Shown here: positions 23,290 through 34,180 of the stretch, piece by piece | Layout of the letters: every line of letters begins with the position of its first letter | Position numbering within the stretch: position 1 is the first letter of the stretch | Origin: Shinisaurus crocodilurus | Lineage: Eukaryota > Chordata > Lepidosauria > Squamata > Shinisauridae | DNA length: 64,000 nucleotides | Direction of reading: 5' to 3' | NCBI GenBank assembly: GCA_021292165.1 | Contig: CM037881.1 | Span: 1-64,000, forward strand | Translations under genes and position numbers: made by a program | Notes under the pieces: generated by a model | What the model was told of the DNA's origin: nothing | The model's database searches: none | The model's input: only the letters and a program-made list of their open reading frames with translations

Positions 23290-23803
23290 ATACTATATAC
23301 TGTACACGAACCTGATTCACGCTCGAGGTTCTCCGTGGCTCGCCCCTCCGCACTGCCGGCGGCCCGATCTTGGTCTTCTGAGCGGTGCGGAGCATTCTCC
23401 GTGCCGCTCGAGCCGCCATCGCCGGTCGAGCCTCTGTCCCCCGTCGCATCTCTTCCGGCTGCTCTGGTGCGCTGGACCCCCGCACTATGTTTTTGGCGGG
23501 GGGAACCAGGACAACTGGTTTCCCCTGCACTATGTTTTTGGTGGGGGGAACCAGGGCAACTGGTTTCCCCCGCCAAAAACATAGCGCGGGGTTCCGGAGT
23601 GCCGGAGTAGGGTCCTGTCGCATCACTTCTGCTGCGCCGGAAGTGACGCGACGGGGCCAGCGTGGGCGGTGCGGCCGGCTCTCCGCGCAGAGCCGAGCCG
23701 AGGAGCTGCCAGGACGCCCGCAGGTAGGTCCGCGAGCCTCACATGGGTGCAAGCGGGGCCTAGTTCAGTCCCACTCGCGCCCACGCGAGCCACCAGTTAC
23801 ATC
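23290..23803. mobile_element. CpG-dense palindromic block inside the L2
   Basis: Very GC-rich. The right end reads ccagttacatcccta. The core has repeated and inverted ggggaaccagggcaactggt and ccgccaaaaacatag units, with ccggaagtgacgcgac to the right. It shares modules with 25788-26285 and with the interior of 25084-25641. Left border and duplication are not resolved. Confidence 0.55.
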
Positions 23804-23997
23804 CCTAATTATTGATAACTATCACCCAGTTGCAAATACCCCCTTTCTTAGGGAAGGTGCTTGAGAGGGTCGTGGCGAAGCAACTGCAGGCGCTCTTGGA
23901 GGATACTGATTATCTCTAGACCCTGGGTTTCAACCTGATTATGGGACTGAATCAGCCTTGGTCACCCTGATGGATGGCCTTTATTGAGTGAAGGATA

Positions 23998-24528
23998 TGT
24001 GAGAGCTGGACTGACCCGGGTTCAAAAGCTCCCCTAGCCAATGACCCTCAGTCCCAGTCACGCAGGCGGAAGGAGGAGATAACAGCAGTTAATAAAGATT
24101 AAAGAGTTTATTTGTAAGACCCAATTACATGGGATTAAGGCAAGCAATGCATCTCCTACTCACTACATCATTGCAGATACAAATCCAATACCCCAGTGGT
24201 AAGGCTAGATGAAGTGAAGTCCAGAACAATACACATGTCATGTCGAGACGAGAAGCAGAAGGGAAGAGAGTGTGAAGAGGAGTGAAGCTATCAGCAAGTG
24301 TGTTAGCTTTATACCACCTATAAATAGGATATTACTCACCCCAGTTGTATAACCTATTCATCAACATGTTGATCCCAAAACCTGTCCAAGGTTGCTGAGT
24401 CATATCATCTCGAGACTATGTCTCATGACTAGAGACCTTGTGTACTTGAACTCAAGAGACACCCACCAGGTCAGGTGATAATCTCGATGTCAGGTGGTAA
24501 TCTCGTTCTGCCTATGCAAAACCCAACA
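23998..24528 (-). mobile_element. Solo LTR, family LTR-A, reverse orientation
   Basis: Begins tgtgagagctggactgaccc and ends gcaaaacccaaca (TG...CA read on the minus strand), with a perfect 5-bp duplication ggata. It carries the same aataaa region and tataaat-like box as 31891-32438. No internal retroviral genes. Confidence 0.93.
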
Positions 24529-25083
24529 GGATAGTGGGAGTGTGACCCTGTTAATTCTATTCGATCTCTCAGAGGCTTTCGATACCATCGACGGTGGTAT
24601 CCTCCTGGATCGACTCCGCGGGTTGGGCATTGGAAGTACTGTGTTACAGTGGTTTCGGTCCTATCCGTGGGGTCAATTTCAGAGAGTAAGATTATGTGAC
24701 TATTCCTCGGACCCTTGGCATTTGCACTATGGGGTTCCTCAGGGTACCATCTTGTCCCCAATATTGTTTAACATCTGTATGAAGCCGCTGGGAGCAGTCA
24801 TCATTAGGGGATTTGGAGCCAAGTGCCATCAGTACGCTGATGACACACAGCTCTATATCCCTGTGACAACTGAATCAGGAGGAGAGGCTGTGTAAGTCCT
24901 GGATCAGTGCCTGAACTCAGTGATGGGCTGGATGAGGGCCAATAAACTGAGGCTGAATCCTGGCAAGATGGAAGCCCTGCGGGTGAGTGGCTCCTGAGTC
25001 CGGGAGATAGGCTCATTGCCTGTTCTCGATGGGGCTGCACTCCCTTTGAAAGATCAGGTTTGTAGTCTGGGGGTATTCCTAGA

Positions 25084-25641
25084 CAGGAACGGTGCAGGGC
25101 TGTTTGGCGCCCTAGGCCAAATTATATTTAGCGCCCCCCCTCTCGTGCCGGGGGGGGGCTCCGGAGCAAAGCAGCCCTCCTCTGCAACCCCCCCCCCCGC
25201 GCCGCCGCCGCCCCACCACCACCTACCTTCCCCCCGCCCCCGCTGCTGGCTGCTGCCGCCGCTGCCGCCGCCTCCTCCTCCTCCTCCGACGCGACGGGAC
25301 CCCCACGCTTTTTTTTTTTTTGCCGGGGAAACCAGGGCAACAGGGCTGTTTAAGCCCTGTTGCCCTGGTTCCTCCTCCCGCCAAAACAACGCCGGCGGGG
25401 CTCCAGAAACGACGGGAAGGTAGGTAGGTGGCTGGCGGGCGGGCGGGCGCGCGCGCGCGCGGGGGGGGGAGGTGCGGCGGCGGCAGCGGCTGGCAGGCGG
25501 GTGGGCGGAGAGGCGCGGCGGAGGCGGCAGGCGGGGCAGGAGCGCGCCGGAGGCAAGGAAGGGGCGCAGAAACGCTGCGCCCTCTTCCGCCACGCGCCCT
25601 AGGCAGCTGCCTGGGTCTGCCTAGCGGTAGCGCCGGCCCTG
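25084..25641. mobile_element. Family C hAT element, 558-bp GC-rich version
   Basis: Ends caggaacggtgcaggg and gcgccggccctg, with a perfect 8-bp duplication ttcctaga (25076-25083 and 25642-25649). The centre carries extra CpG-rich sequence, including the palindrome agggcaacagggctgtttaa and its mirror, absent from the 164-bp copies. Confidence 0.92.
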
Positions 25642-25656
25642 TTCCTAGATCCCTAT

Positions 25657-25752
25657 AGAATCTTAAAATAGTAGAGTTGGAAGGGGCCTATAAGGCCACC
25701 GAGTCCAACCCCCTGCTCAATGCAGGAATCCCAAATCAAAGCCGGAGTCCCA
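25657..25752 (-). mobile_element. CR1 3' tail fragment
   Basis: agagttggaaggggcctata and gagtccaaccccctgctcaa on the plus strand are the reverse of the CR1 3' UTR. Confidence 0.88.
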
Positions 25753-25787
25753 AGTGACCTTTTACCATCTTCGGATGGTTCTCCAGC

Positions 25788-26285
25788 TTAGGGATGTCAC
25801 CGCGAATATCGGGGGGGGGGGGCTTGAGCGGGCCGAAATCGGCCTGCTCGCAGCCCCCCCCCGATATTCGCAGCGACTCGCGCAGGCCTACCTTGACGCC
25901 CGCTCGGTCCGCCCCTCGGTCCGTCGAGCCGCGCCGCCCGCGCGGGCTCCCATCACGTCATTTCCGGAAGTGATGCGACGGGCCCTGCGCCGACGCGGCT
26001 GAACCCTGTTGCTGCGGTTTTGGCGTAGAAAACTGGCGCAAGAGGGCTTAAAACAGCCGCGATGGCCGTTTTAAGACCTGTTGCCCTGGTTTCTACGCCA
26101 AAACCGCAGCAACAGGGTTCAGCCGCGTCGGCACAGGGCCCGTCACGTCACTTCCGGCCAGCCGGAAGTGAGGTAACGGGAGCACGTGCGAGCGGCCCGA
26201 GAGCCGCTCCACGCCGCGGAGAATTCGAGGATCAGGGGGGCCGTGGCGTGGAGAGCCAAGGCAATTCGGGGGGGGGGCATCAAGG
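25788..26285. mobile_element. CpG-dense palindromic block inside the L2
   Basis: Starts tagggatgtcaccgcg. Contains a long inverted repeat aaccctgttgctgcggtttt ... its mirror at 26095-26120, and acgtcacttccgg motifs on both sides (25950-25980 and 26142-26175). Confidence 0.6.
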
Positions 26286-26956
26286 TACGAAATGCACCAC
26301 TACTCCAGCTACGGCCTCTCCAGGACAGAGATAGCTTGGCCACAGTGATACAGGTGCTAGTAACCTCAAGACTGGATAACTGCAATGCACTCTATGTGGG
26401 GCTGCCGTTAAGGCTGCTCCGGAAGCTGGAGCTAGTGCAGAATGCAGCAGTTCGGCTGTTGTCGGGAGCTGCCCCTTCTCAGCATGCAACTCCTTTGCTG
26501 AAGGAACTGCACTGGCTCCCTATTCGCTACCAGGTCAGGTTTAAGGTTCTGGTACTTGTGTAGAAAGCCCGAAACAACTTGGGACCAGGTTACCTGAGAG
26601 AGCGCCTCCTCCCATACCAACCTGCCTGGTCGCTCAGGTCATCAGATGGCATGCTCCTGGTGGTTCCACATGGACCATTGGCCTGATTGGAGTCCACCAG
26701 GAGAAGGGCCTTCAGTGTGGTGACTCCATTTCTGAGGAACTCCCTGCCTCTGGATGCCAGGCAGGCTCCGACACTGTGCTGCTTTTGGCGCCTGCTGAAG
26801 CCCTCCTTGTTCTGAGAAGCCTTCTCTGCTCTTCAACCACCAGTGTAATTTTAGTTTGTTTTCAATGTATTTTTTTTTGTTTGTTTCTTTTATCTGTTTG
26901 GTCTTTTAATGTTCACTGCTCCAGAATCTGCTTGATGTGGAGCAGTATACAAATAC

Positions 26957-27104
26957 CAGGGCTTTTTTTCTGGTGGAACTCACCGGAACTGAGTTCCAGC
27001 ACCTTTTCTTCTATTAATTGCATTACAATTTAATCGCCATCTACTCCCGAGGAAATGTAATCCCAAGAGTTCCGGTACCCTTTTCTCCAGAAAAAAAAGC
27101 ACTG
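26957..27104. mobile_element. Family D hAT MITE (CAGGGCTTTTTTTCTGG)
   Basis: Ends cagggctttttttctgg and ccagaaaaaaaagcactg, with a perfect 8-bp duplication acaaatac (26949-26956 and 27105-27112). Confidence 0.95.
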
Positions 27105-27417
27105 ACAAATACTGTAAATAATAATAAGGCCTGGGCCCCGATGACAGGGGCAAACTGGGCAACCACCTGGGGTGTCCATATTCCCAGAGCAATTACATCA
27201 GCTATGCTGGGTGAGAGCCATTGCCTGTAGTTTGGGAGAAGCCGTTGCACAGAGGCAGCTATCCGGATGGGCGCAAGGCCTCCTCTGTATTCCAGGGAAT
27301 GCAAGCGAGGCCCTTCTGTTGCTCACAAGCCGCCCGGAGCATCGACACAGTTGCAACAGGGAGGAATTGAAGAAGTGGCAGACATGAAAAATGAAACCGC
27401 ATTGCCATCACTTAAGT
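27105..27417. other. No recognised feature
   Basis: No gene or repeat identified apart from the target duplication of the left element. Confidence 0.4.
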
Positions 27418-27540
27418 CAGTGTTCTCCAACCTTGGGTCCCCAGATGTTTTTGGCCTACAACTCCCAGCATGTCCCAGCCAGCGTAGCTGGCTGGGGCAT
27501 GCTGGGAGTTGTAGGCCAAAAACATCCGGGGAGAACACTG
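27418..27540. mobile_element. Family A palindromic MITE, right arm deletion
   Basis: 123 bp. It lacks 12 bases (gacccaaggttg) of the right arm. Duplication acttaagt/acttaagg. Confidence 0.94.
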
Positions 27541-28690
27541 ACTTAAGGTTTTGTTGCTGTTAATGCTGCTCAGCATATGATAAAACACGGAGAAGGGGGC
27601 GCCATTTAAATTCACCGAGACCAGCACAAACTCTTGGGCTAGCCCCAGGTGTCTAACTCATGTATGCGCACTGAAACAGGCACATGCGTGATCTTCCCAC
27701 ATGATGATGATGATGGTGAGAGATGATACAGGTTTTTTTTGTCTCTAGTCGTTTACACCCACATAGGAAGAATGTCATGTGTGGAGTGGCCATGATGCCT
27801 AAAAAAGCACATAGGCACAGCAGAAACACACTACTGGACCCAAATAAATGCTCAGAGAATGAGATGCTCATCAGCACATGCAAGCACCTCCCTTTCCTTC
27901 TAGAAATGCATGTATCACCATCACATATATGTTCCTATGCCACCCATGTGCTCGAGCCCTGGTAGCCCAAGATTCTTTGATCTGAAAAGGATTATTTCCC
28001 AAGATCCCCTGGCTATGCGCTGCACATAGCTGCACCCCCCCACACACACCACCAATCCATCTGACTGAGCATTTGCAGGCAGCGGCCTTCCTCCGCCGTC
28101 AGCTCCCTAAGATGACAGCACGGCCTGGTTCATAAAAGGAGCGCCCCTGGGAAGGCGATGATTGAATCATGGTCTGCCCAAGCGATCCATCTCGTGTACC
28201 TAACCCGCTCTCAGTTAATGGGAGACTAATGGGGGAAATCGCTGCCTGGAAGGGTGCTCTGAAATATTTATCATCGGATTGCATTGATAAGGTGAAGCAC
28301 CTGCTCCTTATCAGAGGGGGGGGTGACACAACTGGTGCCTCCCAATGAAAATTAGGGAAGGGCAAAGGTCATGAGAGAGAGGGGGGGGAGGAGAGCTGGT
28401 GGGAGAAAATTTTTTTTTAGAAAGCCAGCAAGCTACTGGTCTCAAGTGTGGGAGAAATTGGAGGACCCCACCACACAATATCGCGGTGGCGAAAAAACTG
28501 GAGTTGGCATCAATGGGAACTTTCCTTCCATTGCAAATAGCAGGTGTGACCGTGTGGGCACTCCCAAGTTGGATCAGAACCATAGCAGAGGGGTAAAGCA
28601 GGGGTAGGCAATGTGGCACCCACAAGACACCAAATTGGCACCCTTTTTCAGTGCCTGCTGAGGAGCCCTACCACACCCACTTTTTATTTT
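27541..28690. other. No gene recognised
   Basis: Unique-looking sequence. A 40-bp segment at 28131-28170 recurs at 28695-28734. 28600-28640 resembles a hAT MITE end (gcaggggtaggcaatgtggc). Confidence 0.4.
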
Positions 28691-28734
28691 TTTTCATAAA
28701 AGGAGCGCCCCTGGGAAGGCGATGATTGAATCAT

Positions 28735-28800
28735 CGGGTGACCGGCCAGATGGGCGATTGATAAATATAATAAATAAATAAATAAATAAATAAATATTTT
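28735..28800 (+). mobile_element. L2 3' tail scrap with AAAT run
   Basis: cgggtgaccggccagatggg cgatt followed by aaat repeats, the extreme 3' end of L2. Confidence 0.75.
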
Positions 28801-29377
28801 TTAAATAACGTTTCTTCCTGGCAGCTGGGATCACTTCAGAGCAAAGTGAGGGCCTCCGAAGGCTGCCATCTTCATTCCCATGCATGTCCCTGGGCCGCAC
28901 ATGGGGCTCAAAGACAATCTTGAGAAATGAAGCTGGCAGGTGGCTGCAGGCCAATGCTTTCATCTCCAGTGTGCCCATTTTGTGCTGGTGCCCAGGACAG
29001 TCACTCAAATTGCCAAATATTCCCATGGGCCCCCAAAAGATGACCTACCCCCCTGGAGTAAAACCTTCCTACACAGACACAGATCTCATTCTGGACACAC
29101 ACACACACACACCCATGTGCACCTGCTAGTTTTTTAAAACAACATTCACACAATTGCGAATTGTGTGAATGGTGTCACATCTAGCTTGGTCCAACAGACT
29201 AGGAAGGCAGGTGAGTTTCCAGAAGCCCAAAGAAAAAATGCACAGGTCTGAGTGTTTCTTCCCATCTTTGGGAGCGGGAACCTCCCCTCTGGCTATAACT
29301 GAAGCAGGATGTCCGAGCTGAGACCACTAAGGACCCCAAACTGGCCATCTTGGATCAGGCAACCAGTCCATCTAGAC
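28801..29377. other. No gene recognised; CA run at 29094-29114
   Basis: No repeat or gene recognised beyond the microsatellite. Note cacacaattgcgaattgtgtg, a perfect palindrome at about 29148-29168. Confidence 0.4.
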
Positions 29378-29474
29378 CAGTGTTCTCCAACCTTGGGTCC
29401 CCAGATGTTTTTGGCCTACAATTCCCAGCATGCCCCAGCCAAAACATCTGGGGACCCAAGGTTGAAGGACACTG
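29378..29474. mobile_element. Family A palindromic MITE, centre deleted
   Basis: 97 bp. Left arm plus the end of the right arm. Perfect duplication atctagac (29370-29377 and 29475-29482). Confidence 0.95.
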
Positions 29475-30093
29475 ATCTAGACCTCCACTCTATCTTCAGA
29501 AATAGGCAAGCAGAAGCCCTCAGGAAGCTTACAAAGAAGGAGGGAGGATGAGGGAGAAAGGTGAACCATGCTGTGTAAGTCTCTAGGATTTGGTGTTCAC
29601 ATGTATAGTGTGGTATACTGTTGCTGAACATGGAGGATCTGTTTCTATCATGGTTGATAGACAGACACTGATAGACAGGCCTATTGTACAAACAGGGTAT
29701 AGTGGGGGTGACTAACCCAAGTTGCCATTATTTTTAAAAGCACACAAAATTAACCACAACAAATGGTATTTAAGAATACATGGCTCTTTTGCACTTTAAT
29801 AATGGTTTTATAAGAATATTTTTTACTAATTTATATCAGAAGTAATATCATTTCTTAGTCTGTCAACTTAACCCAATATAATAATTTAAATGAACCTGAA
29901 AAACACTTAGTACTTGCTTTCAGCACCATATCTCTATATAACCAATTCTGGATCAGTCCCAAAGTGAAAAGCATTTTTATTGTTGATTAGAAATGAGGGT
30001 TCGATCAATCAATCAATCGATCAATCAATGTCAGAAACAGCATTTTTGCTGCATGCTAGCAAGTGATTTTGCATCTGTGAAAAGGCTTCCGTG
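29475..30093. other. AT-rich stretch, no gene recognised
   Basis: AT-rich, with an atca microsatellite at 30002-30030. Nothing else recognised. Confidence 0.45.
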
Positions 30094-30096
30094 TTA

Positions 30097-30231
30097 GGGC
30101 GCAATCCCTTGCATGTTTAGAGAGAGAGAAAGTCCTACAATTCCCAGCATGCCCCAGCCAGCCATGCTGGCTGGGGCATGCTGGGAGTTGTAGGACTTTC
30201 TCCCTCTCTAAACATGCAAGGGATTGCGCCC
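30097..30231. mobile_element. PIF/Harbinger-like palindromic MITE
   Basis: 135-bp near-perfect palindrome, ends gggcgcaatcccttgcatgt and its mirror, with TTA duplications at 30094-30096 and 30232-30234. Confidence 0.88.
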
Positions 30232-30234
30232 TTA

Positions 30235-31092
30235 GGGGGAAATCTTCAGGATTAGTAGCATGGCCCACATCTTCTGAGATCTGAGGTATGAATTTCTCCA
30301 TGGTGACGCTTTGCACCACCAGAGTTCCACCAATGGATTTTCAGGGCCACATATTCCCCACTCCCGTATTAAAGAGTGAGCCTTTAAATCTCACCGAGAA
30401 TCTTTGCCGCTTCCCCCCACCCCACCCCTGCCACCAGTCTTTGAAATCTGACGTGACACATCCTTGGGTGCGAAGGAGGACTGGGACTGTCCGAGGCAGT
30501 GCGCGGATTTTGTCTTTAGGATTGCAGTAGGAAGCGTGAGCGTGAGCTGACACCACTGCTCCGGCAAAGTCTCCGGACGACGTGAGTGAGATATCCTTCT
30601 GAAGGCGTTCTCAATGGCCCCGTTCGCACGATCAGCAGGCAGACACAAGCCGCTATGGTTCTCTTTACTGGTTCTGCCAATATTAGCAGGTGCTAATTCT
30701 CCATGCTGTGAGAATCTTCATCAACTGTTTCCTACATATGAAGCTGCTATTAAAGGCACAGGAGCAGGCCAGGATGTTCTTTTTCTGGCTAGTTGGCAAA
30801 CCCACTGGGATGGCCAGGTGTTCTCTTTTACAGAGGACTGTTCTTTGTTTAATTCAGCTCCTAAGTCTTGTGAGAACTCTCCACACGCCCCAAAAAAGAA
30901 AAGAGAAATGAAGCTAGCCTTGGAAATGACAGAGGCCTTGCATATCCCATCTTACTATGTAAGTATCCCATCTTACTATACTTGCTGTCCCATTCTCCTG
31001 AATGCCAGTGATGCAATAACTTAGCACAAGGAAGTTGTCATACTCATGGCTAGTATTCCTATACATACTAATTCAAAATCCATAATTAGTAC
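30235..31092. other. No gene recognised; unassigned open frame 30614-31024 (+)
   Basis: A 136-codon plus-strand frame starts MAPFARSAGRHKPLWFSLLV, hydrophobic like a signal peptide, but matches no family I know. It contains a local 19-bp tandem duplication (tatcccatcttactat). It could be chance. Confidence 0.2.
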
Positions 31093-31100
31093 CCTTAGAC

Positions 31101-31239
31101 CAGGGCTCTCCAACCTTGGGTCCCCAGATGTTGCTGGCCTACAGCTCCCAGAATCCCTTGCCATTAGCCATGCTGGCTGGGTATGCTGGGAGCTGTAGGC
31201 CAACAACATTTGGGGACCCAAGGTTGGAGAGCCCTGCTG
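31101..31239. mobile_element. Family B palindromic MITE
   Basis: Ends cagggctctccaacc and ggttggagagccctgctg, with a perfect 8-bp duplication ccttagac (31093-31100 and 31240-31247). Confidence 0.95.
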
Positions 31240-31313
31240 CCTTAGACCAACCAAAATATGACAAAATAGCGTGCAAACTTTTGAGTTCTCCAGAACACTT
31301 CATCAGGCTAGAT

Positions 31314-31450
31314 CAGGGCTCTCCAACATTGGGTCCCCAGATGTTGCTGGCCTACAGCTCCCAGAATCCCTTGCCATTAGTCATGCTGGCTGGGTATGCT
31401 GGGAGCTGTAGGCCAGCAACATCTGGGGATCCAAGGTTGGAGAGAACCTG
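31314..31450. mobile_element. Family B palindromic MITE
   Basis: Perfect 8-bp duplication ggctagat (31306-31313 and 31451-31458). Second copy within 220 bp of the first, same orientation. Confidence 0.95.
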
Positions 31451-31554
31451 GGCTAGATGGTAAACAAAACAGAAAATATGGGAGTAACAGTTGATTGTTT
31501 CCTCCTCCTCCATTCAATCTTAAGGCTGTGACTAAATGCAGACTCTATGTGGGA

Positions 31555-31645
31555 TAGAGCAGGAGTAGGCAGCTGTGTGCCCTCCAAGTGTTCTGGACTA
31601 CAACTACCATAAGTCCCGGGCAGGGATTGTGGGCATTGTAGTAGA
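31555..31645. mobile_element. hAT-type palindromic MITE, diverged
   Basis: aggagtaggcagctgtgtgc, ggactacaactaccataagt, gggcattgtagtagac. Confidence 0.55.
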
Positions 31646-31890
31646 CACAGTCTTAAAATGGAATATGGTGTGAAGCAGCAGACATTCGGGTTAGGCTCTA
31701 CAAGAGGAAATCATGCCTTCTTTCACTTTCACAATTAAATGCCACATTTCCCCTGCTCTAAAAAAAAAAAAAAAAAAAAAAACTCGCAGAAAGTGCTGGT
31801 TAGACACAGAAGCAAAACTGGAGGGTCATGATGATGCTGTCTAAAGAACCCGTAAACAACCGTGAGTAGGGAAGGAGGAGCGCATGACAA

Positions 31891-32438
31891 TGTTGGGTTT
31901 TGCATAGGCAGAACGAGATTACCACCTGACATCGAGATTATCACCTGACCTGGTGGGTGTCACTTGAGTTCAAGTACGCAAGGTCTCTGACCATGAGACA
32001 TAGTCTCGAGGTGATGTGACTCAGCAGCCTTGGACAGGTTTGAAGCAGTCAACATGTTGATGAATAGGTTATACAACTGGGGTGAGTAATATCCTATTTA
32101 TAGGTGCAGAGTCTGCGGTATATAAGCTAGCACACTTGCTGATAGCTTCACTTCTGTCATTCCTCTTCATCTCTCTTCTCTGCTGCTTGTTCGTCTCGAC
32201 ACGACATGTCTCTTGGACTTCACTTCATCTAGCCTTACCACTGGGGTATAGGATTTGAGTCTGCAATGATGTAGTGAGTAGAGATGCATTGATTGCCTTA
32301 ATCCCATGTAATTGGGTCTTACAAATAAACTCTTTAATCTTTATTAACTGCTGTTATCTCCTCCTTCCGCCTGCGTGACTGGGACTGAGGGTCATTGGCT
32401 AGGGGAGCTTTTGAACCCGGGTCAGTCCAGCTCTCACA
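31891..32438 (+). mobile_element. Solo LTR, family LTR-A
   Basis: TGTTGGGTTTTGCATAGG ... CAGCTCTCACA, with a perfect 5-bp duplication gacaa. The promoter-like tatataagc is at about 32118, and aataaa at about 32322 precedes a T-rich region. It is 548 bp without internal viral genes. Confidence 0.94.
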
Positions 32439-32642
32439 GACAAATGCCTTGTGTAGAAAAGCCGAATGACACTGTCAATCCGCTAAGCAGGAGAGCATGT
32501 GGAGACTATTGCATCTCTCTCTCTCTCTTTCTCCCCCATGTACTACTAGCAAGAGATTGCCAAACTCAGAGCCCAAGGACATATTTTGAAGAGAGAAAGA
32601 AAGAAGAGGTTCTAACAGGAATAGAAGGCTTAGCCCCTAATT
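32439..32642. other. No recognised feature
   Basis: Short unique stretch with a tc run near 32514-32530. Confidence 0.4.
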
Positions 32643-32757
32643 TAAGCTAAGCAGGGTCGGGCCTGGTTATTACGTGGATGGGAGACCCCCTCCTCTGGTT
32701 TCCTGCACTGAGCAGCGGGTTGGACTCGATGGCCTTGTAGGCCCCTTCCAACTCTAG
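32643..32757 (+). mobile_element. 5S-rRNA-derived SINE with CR1-like tail
   Basis: aagctaagcagggtcgggcc, tggttattacgtggatggga and gaccccc match the 5S rRNA internal control region. The tail gttggactcgatggccttgt is shared with CR1. Confidence 0.9.
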
Positions 32758-33583
32758 GATCCCACTCAGAAGTATTCTGTTGACATATTCTGGAAATACC
32801 TACATATACCGTACCTGGTGTTTTTCTTGATTCAATTTGTACAATCTAACTTCATCCTGTCACTTACTGATGTAAACAACAAACAGGCCTTGCACTGCCT
32901 GGTACTCATGGCCCAAAAGGATTGCCAACTCCTGCTTTAAGATAATGAGAGGAAAGCGGTGTGTGGGGGGGAGCTCAGTAGCCCCCGTTCCAGCAATGGA
33001 GGGCTCGGGAGACTGAGGACATGGGGGAAGAAGCAGAAGCAGAAGCAGAAGCAGGCATGCTCTGGTGATAATAAAACATCACTTTTTGCTTGGGCACTGC
33101 GGAGGTCTGAAGAAAGTCGGAGAGGCAGGGGGGCCACCCACTCCCACGCATGTAATATATTGGGCCACTCCTGAGCAAGGCTCAGCCGCTTCATAATAAG
33201 ACAATACAGGACCAGGGCAATATGGGACATCTTTGCTGGTCCCAGGCACTCCTTCTTCCCCATCTGGATTAGGCCCTGAAAGACCAAGGAGAAGTGTGGG
33301 TGCATGGAAGGCCAGTTGTAAGCAAGCACAGTTGTGACATTACACATCATTACTGATTATGGGGCATGTGGAGAAAGCCTGAGCACACACAGTTGAGTGA
33401 ACCCTGACATAGTTTTCCCCTTTCCCTGACACCCCTCGTTCCCCCATCTTTTTTTTTGCATAATCTCCACCCCGGGGGCAGGAGACACAGTTCTGAGCAG
33501 ACCGGTTGTACGTGGTCACATCTGCATAGCTCCATCTGCATACCCTCAATACGGCACATTTACATCTACCCTCAATGGAGGGC
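32758..33583. other. No gene recognised; AGAAGC repeat at 33027-33054
   Basis: Mostly unique. The gaagca hexamer run creates a long open frame on the reverse strand, which is not accepted as a gene. Confidence 0.4.
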
Positions 33584-34180
33584 TGTCAAGGTTCCGCGAC
33601 TGCAGGGACCCCTTAACCTGCCTTTGGGAGATCTCTGCCTCTCCTCAAAGCCCCTCCCATTCCAGGAGATCAAGTCCTTTTACAGCTTCCAATAGCATGG
33701 GTGTAGGCTGTAGACGTGGTGAATAAGTCACTCCAAACTCTCAGGGTAACCAACAACACTTTACTTATGATATTAGGGCATTTACTTAATAGAGTAGTTA
33801 TAATTCAAAAGCAAGTATGATAAAATAAAACAAACAAACAATCCAACGTTCTCTAGTTTAACTTCAGACTACCTATCTCCTATGCAGCCAGTCTCTCCCT
33901 CTCTGCTTCTCTCTCTGCTCTTTCTGCTTCTGCAGTCAGGCTCCCACTGCTGCTAGCTGACCACACCCCACCCATATATAGCCTTCCCAGGAATGGAAGG
34001 TTATAACCATGTGACCTTGAATAGGAGATCTAATTCTTAACTTCTATTGGGTAAACTAAAACTCTCATACTCCCCCTCCCATCCAAGTGTTTGGGCCTTC
34101 AGGCTTCAACTACTCGAGGGAAGTGTTTGGGCCTTCAGGCTTCAACAAACTCAAGCCTGAGTAGGCCTCAATCCCTCACA
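33584..34180 (-). mobile_element. Solo LTR, family LTR-B, reverse orientation
   Basis: On the minus strand TGTGAGGGATTGAGGCC ... CCTTGACA, with a perfect 5-bp duplication agggc. It contains a tatata box (ccatatatagcc) and tandem gaagcctgaaggcccaaaca units. 597 bp. Confidence 0.94.

Larger units (their letters stand above)
21000..26900 (+). mobile_element. L2 LINE, long copy broken by at least seven insertions
   Basis: Endonuclease part at 21340-21650 (RNKTALVHDF, DLACITETWMGEL) and 21830-22400 (GTVFLGDFNFHAE, SDHFLVRFEL). The RT starts at about 23810 (YHPVANTPFLGKVLERVVAK) and continues after the LTR with LSEAFDTIDGGILLDRLRGL, GVPQGTILSPILFN and YADDTQLYIP. The C-terminal part is at 26290-26800. 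Many frameshifts. The 5' limit is uncertain. Confidence 0.88.

Noticed and set aside
23052..23752. Minus-strand frames with repeated ETSCPGSPRQKHSAG peptide
   Set aside because: The peptide repeat comes from the duplicated ccagggcaactggtttcccc module of the CpG-dense block, not from a gene.
30614..31024. Secreted protein gene
   Set aside because: A single open frame with a hydrophobic start but no recognised family, no splice context and an internal tandem duplication; kept only as a weak note.
31891..32438. Complete endogenous retrovirus
   Set aside because: Only one LTR with its target duplication is present; no internal genes follow on either side, so it is a solo LTR.
32643..32757. 5S rRNA gene
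   Set aside because: Only the internal control part is present, fused to a CR1-like tail, and it is dispersed in several diverged copies, so it is a SINE.
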